A model generated the notes under the pieces. It was not told the origin of the DNA. It saw only the letters and a list, made by a program, of their open reading frames with translations, and did not search any database. Below, piece by piece: positions 38,927-41,773 of a DNA stretch of 41,773 nt; within the stretch, counting starts at the first letter, position 1; each line of letters begins with the position of its first letter. The translations under genes were made by a program, and so were the position numbers. This DNA comes from Leisingera sp. ANG-Vp (GTDB lineage Bacteria > Pseudomonadota > Alphaproteobacteria > Rhodobacterales > Rhodobacteraceae), in assembly GCF_000813725.1 (NCBI RefSeq), contig NZ_JWLD01000011.1, positions 1 through 41,773 of the forward strand, in the 5' to 3' direction.

Positions 38927-40432
38927 TCAGGCTTTCTGAATTTCGGGCAGATGAATGGGCAGACGGGCACGGATGGCGGCCTCGGCGCCAGCAGGCAGAT
39001 GGTCCGGTGCAGGCATGGCTTCGATCTCGGCCACCCGGGCCACCGCCCGGTCCCAAACCGTCAGCGCTCCGCTTTCCAGCCAGTCGTTCACGCTTTGGCG
39101 GTCGCCAAGCGCCGGGTAAACATACTCTCTGGTCATCAGCTCCAGGGTCTGCGCGGTGCCGAGGTAATGGCCTTCGCCGGTCACCACCCGCTCGATCATC
39201 TCCAGATCAATGGCCCCATCGAACATCTCGACCCCGCGCACCGATCGCAGGATGGCGCCGCACATGTCGTTGTCGATCACCAGCGCCTCCTTGCTGGCCG
39301 CCATGATCGACCCCAGCATGCCAACGCTGAGGTTGATCATGTCGGCGCCGCCCTGGGCTGCCAGCGCGATGGTGTAGCCCTTTTCATAGCCCGACTGCGC
39401 ATCGGCAGTTTTGGCATCGGTCATGCCCGCCGAGACAGTGGACGGCAGGCCCAGGTTCAGCAGCAGCTGTGCTGCAGCGGCATTGGCCACCGCAGCTTCA
39501 CCCGATCCTCCGGTCATCGCGCCGGTGCGCAGATCCGAGATGAAAGGCATGAAGGCCAGGATGCAGGGAAAACCCGCCTTCATCATGTTGACCAGCACCA
39601 GCCCCGCCAGCGATTCCGCCAGCCCCTGCGCCAATGCGCCTGCCAGAGACGCCGGGCTGGTGGCACCCGCCTGCGCGGCTGAGCAGATCTGCAGAGGCAT
39701 TCCCAGCCGCACGCATTCCTGCATCACGCCGCAGGCTTCCTCGGCCAGGGTCAAAGGCGGCACCACATGACAGACGGAGGCAAAACAGAAAGGCTGCGCG
39801 GCAAAGGAGGCATCGCCCAGCGCCGCGTCCAGCATCTCCACCACCGGCGCCACATTGGCGGGCTCGAAAAAACTGGTGCCAATAGGTTTCGAGGTTGCCT
39901 TCATCGCTGCGAAGGCAGTGTTGATGTCCAGTGTCAACGGATCCTCGAGGTCCCGCGCCACCACTGGCCGCAGGCTGTAGTGAATACTGTCGCAGGCGTC
40001 GACGATCCGCATCAGCCCGTAGAGATCCCGCAGGGTCGAGTCGCGGAAGGTCCGGGTCTCCGCCTCCAGCACCTGCACCGCTGCGCCTCCGGTGCCGATA
40101 TGCACCCGGCCGCCGCCGATCTCGATGCCGCGGTCGCGCTTGAAACCCGGCAGCTCCGCCCGCTTGCAGGCCTTGGCGATCATGTCCTCGACCAAGCTGC
40201 GCGGGAAGGTGATCCGCCCATCGGCCCGTTCTTCGGCCCCATTGCCAAGGGCAAGCTTCCGGATCGTCTCCGGTGCACCGGAAACACCGATTGTCTCCAG
40301 AATTGTGAAAGCCGTGTCTGTGATTTCTGCAGCCTTGGCTGCGGTCAGCGGCTGGAACCGCCCGCCTGCGGGCGGCGGAGTAGCGGTCAGCGGCTGTCCA
40401 GTGGCAGCCCGTTTCTGTCTGGCTCGGCGCAT
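38927..40432 (-). CDS. MttB-family trimethylamine/betaine methyltransferase, non-pyrrolysine
   Basis: This 501-aa member of the MttB superfamily (TIM-barrel, corrinoid-dependent methyltransferases) reads through with no internal TAG, so it lacks the pyrrolysine of methanogen MttB. It therefore belongs to the group that includes glycine-betaine and carnitine methyltransferases. Recognisable stretches are GGRVHIGTGGAAVQVLEAET (~110), the GTSFFEPANVAPVVEMLDAA region (~185) and the C-terminal GEGHYLGTAQTLELMTREYV (~430). ATG 40432 has AGAGGG upstream; GTG 40438 is the alternative. It is the first gene of a three-gene set with two demethylating dehydrogenases. No corrinoid protein or reactivase gene is in the window, so the methyl acceptor is unresolved. 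Confidence 0.93.
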   Translation of the reverse strand: MRRARQKRAATGQPLTATPPPAGGRFQPLTAAKAAEITDTAFTILETIGVSGAPETIRKLALGNGAEERADGRITFPRSLVEDMIAKACKRAELPGFKRDRGIEIGGGRVHIGTGGAAVQVLEAETRTFRDSTLRDLYGLMRIVDACDSIHYSLRPVVARDLEDPLTLDINTAFAAMKATSKPIGTSFFEPANVAPVVEMLDAALGDASFAAQPFCFASVCHVVPPLTLAEEACGVMQECVRLGMPLQICSAAQAGATSPASLAGALAQGLAESLAGLVLVNMMKAGFPCILAFMPFISDLRTGAMTGGSGEAAVANAAAAQLLLNLGLPSTVSAGMTDAKTADAQSGYEKGYTIALAAQGGADMINLSVGMLGSIMAASKEALVIDNDMCGAILRSVRGVEMFDGAIDLEMIERVVTGEGHYLGTAQTLELMTREYVYPALGDRQSVNDWLESGALTVWDRAVARVAEIEAMPAPDHLPAGAEAAIRARLPIHLPEIQKA

Positions 40433-40489
40433 GGGCACCCTCTTGGCAGATGATTTTTCAGTAGCCTAAGAACTCCAATCCATTAGAAC

Positions 40490-40527
40490 AATTTCATTAA
40501 ACGCCCATTTTAGTGAATTTCATTCAC
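40490..40527. promoter_or_regulatory. Palindrome and direct repeat upstream of the MttB-family gene
   Basis: GTGAAT-TTC-ATTCAC (40513-40527) is a perfect interrupted palindrome about 80 bases upstream of the MttB-family ATG. AATTTCATT occurs both at 40490-40498 and, overlapping the palindrome, at 40516-40524. The arrangement looks like a regulator site for the demethylation gene set; no regulator gene for it is adjacent. Confidence 0.45.
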
Positions 40528-40561
40528 GCAAGTCCAAGGCGGCCCATATCACCAGCAGCAA

Positions 40562-40590
40562 AAAGCGCCGGGACCTGCCCGGCGCTTTTC
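40562..40590. terminator. Strong bidirectional intrinsic terminator
   Basis: AAAAGCGCCGGG (40562-40573) pairs perfectly with CCCGGCGCTTTT (40579-40590) around ACCTG. On the minus strand the stem ends in a run of five T, 20 bases after the tcuB stop, so it should end the tcu transcript and insulate the MttB gene set. The plus-strand side is also T-rich. Confidence 0.92.
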
Positions 40591-40609
40591 TTTTGGTTCA
40601 TGCAACAGC

Positions 40610-41698
40610 TCATTTCTTTTCCGCGGCGTCCCTGACCAGTGCTGCCAGACGGAAGAAACCATGCGCCATCTTGGTGTAGGGTGTTAGCAGAAAGAAGGTC
40701 AGCACCGAACCCAGATGCAGCGGCAGCAGGACTGCAACTGCTCCGGTTCCGGTGGCGGCATAGAGCAGCAGTCCGCTCAGCGACACGAACCCCAAGAGCA
40801 GCACAAACCCCATCTCCCCGGACCGCATCTGCTTGGCCCCTAAGGCAGGATCAGCCTTCCGCTTCAACCGGGCCAGTTCGGCACAGCCCAAGAACAGAAG
40901 AATTCCGCCCGGCACCCCCAGCAGCTTAGGCAGGCTGAACAGCCCGTAGGGTGCAGGCCAGTCGAACGCGTAATGCATGATTGTGCCCGAGGCGGTGGAG
41001 CCAAAGCACATCAGAAAGCCCCACATCACCGCTTGATGGGCAAAGCGGCGGGCGTTGGAGAAACGGTCTTCGTCCTCGAAATTGCAGCCCTGCCCTTGGC
41101 CGCCCGACAGGTCTTTCATCTGCGCCGCACGGCCCAAAGCGTGACGGATGTGAGACAACCGGATCTGCCCGCCGCCCACATGGCGCCAGTAGCTGCGCAG
41201 GTAGACAATCAGCGCCAGCAGCGGCAGCAGGAAAGCCGGCATGAAGACCGAGACCATCAGCCCATGGCTCATCACCGCGTAAAACCCGTCGCCGCTTTCG
41301 GGGCGCAGGGCCTGCGCCGCCCAGAACAGAACCGCAAACCCCAGCATCAGCGCCAGGGCCAGCGCGGTGCCGCTGCGTTGGAACAGCCGGGCCAACGGAC
41401 CGGGCCAGGCAAAACGCTCCCAGCTGTCTGTGCGCACCTCGGCCAGGATGCCGGGCAGGTTCAGCTCGAACTCATGCGGCTCGGTGTATTGGCAAGCGTA
41501 GTAGCAGCCGCGGCAGTTGTGGCAGAGGTTGGCGAACTGAGTGATATCCGCCTCAGCAAAGCTGCGCTGGCGCATGATCGCCGGAAACACCGAGCAATAA
41601 CCCTCGCAATAGCGGCAGGCGTTGCAGATTTCGATCTGGCGGCGGGCTTCATCGATGCGGGTCGAGGGCTTGCTGTCCATGTGGCTCTGATCAAACAT
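40610..41698 (-). CDS. tcuB: Tricarballylate utilisation protein TcuB (4Fe-4S, membrane)
   Basis: This 362-aa TcuB/CitB-type protein reoxidises the flavin of tricarballylate dehydrogenase TcuA and passes electrons to the quinone pool. Two Cys clusters for Fe-S centres are clear: CNACRYCEGYC (~25-35) and CHNCRGCYYAC (~59-69). Membrane helices follow (~110-130, ~142-165, ~228-250, ~258-280, ~296-345) with His residues suited to haem or quinone binding. ATG 41698 is preceded by CAGGTG; a GTG at 41707 is possible. It ends in a strong terminator. Tricarballylate oxidation to cis-aconitate is the known role; some bacteria use the pair for related tricarboxylates. Confidence 0.92.
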   Translation of the reverse strand: MFDQSHMDSKPSTRIDEARRQIEICNACRYCEGYCSVFPAIMRQRSFAEADITQFANLCHNCRGCYYACQYTEPHEFELNLPGILAEVRTDSWERFAWPGPLARLFQRSGTALALALMLGFAVLFWAAQALRPESGDGFYAVMSHGLMVSVFMPAFLLPLLALIVYLRSYWRHVGGGQIRLSHIRHALGRAAQMKDLSGGQGQGCNFEDEDRFSNARRFAHQAVMWGFLMCFGSTASGTIMHYAFDWPAPYGLFSLPKLLGVPGGILLFLGCAELARLKRKADPALGAKQMRSGEMGFVLLLGFVSLSGLLLYAATGTGAVAVLLPLHLGSVLTFFLLTPYTKMAHGFFRLAALVRDAAEKK

Positions 41699-41719
41699 GT
41701 GTGGCACCTGATCCGGGCA

Positions 41720-41773
41720 TTACAGAGGGATGCGCCCGTCCGAGGAGGGGGCAGAATGCACCCGCCTGGGGGG
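41720..41773 (-). CDS. 3' end of an upstream gene, probably tcuA (partial)
   Basis: An open frame on the minus strand enters from the window edge and ends in TAA at 41720-41722, reading PPRRVHSAPSSDGRIPL at its C-terminus. It stops 21 bases before tcuB. In known operons tcuA (the FAD tricarballylate dehydrogenase) directly precedes tcuB, so this is probably its tail. The 17 residues themselves are not diagnostic. Confidence 0.4.
   Translation of the reverse strand, partial: PPRRVHSAPSSDGRIPL

Noticed and set aside
38927-40432. Pyrrolysine-containing MttB
   Set aside because: The frame has no in-frame TAG, so it is the non-pyrrolysine branch.

Overview
The window is high-GC, densely coding DNA with frequent 4-bp ATGA stop/start overlaps. 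The family content fits an alphaproteobacterium of the Rhodobacteraceae, probably a marine Roseobacter-clade organism close to Leisingera or Phaeobacter. This content includes polar amino-acid ABC importers, covalently flavinylated dimethylglycine-dehydrogenase-like proteins, a non-pyrrolysine MttB homologue, TcuB and CtrA-like sites near a chemoreceptor. The taxonomic call is inference from gene families and layout. I saw no rRNA, tRNA, CRISPR array, insertion sequence or phage gene.

Layout. (1) 2-3339 (+): an inner-membrane ABC transporter (5' end outside the window) and a periplasmic adaptor of a type I secretion system. (2) 3400-4113 (-): a secreted trypsin-like protease. (3) 4114-4723: a 610-bp non-coding stretch with CtrA-like sites and several repeats. 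(4) 4724-7084 (+): a chemoreceptor with a C-terminal CheR/CheB-type tether. (5) 7085-7531: non-coding. (6) 7532-32810 (-): 22 genes on one strand, nearly all overlapping or a few bases apart, followed by a divergent LysR gene (32917-33843, +). (7) 33949-40432 (-): an MttB-family methyltransferase and two FAD/GcvT demethylating dehydrogenases. (8) 40610-41698 (-): tcuB, probably preceded by tcuA, of which only the tail is in the window.

The 7.5-32.8 kb block is the main interest. In transcription order it reads: class III aminotransferase, aldehyde dehydrogenase, SelA-like PLP enzyme, D-glutamate-cyclase-like protein, class V aminotransferase, [terminator], ketoglutarate-semialdehyde-type dehydrogenase, FAD-linked 2-hydroxyacid dehydrogenase, complete polar amino-acid ABC importer, two SDRs, Asp/Glu-type racemase, [107-bp gap with palindrome], ThDP enzyme, HyuA, HyuB, class I aminotransferase, uronate-dehydrogenase-like protein, DAO-type flavoprotein, LysR regulator, SDR. 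This looks like one catabolic island: import of a small amino-acid-like or cyclic amide compound, stereochemical adjustment, ATP-driven ring opening by HyuAB, removal of nitrogen, and oxidation of semialdehydes to central acids. I do not recognise it as any characterised pathway, and its substrate cannot be read from sequence.

The block has two possible LysR regulators, one internal and one divergent at its 5' end. It also carries similar interrupted palindromes in the two gaps where internal promoters would be expected.
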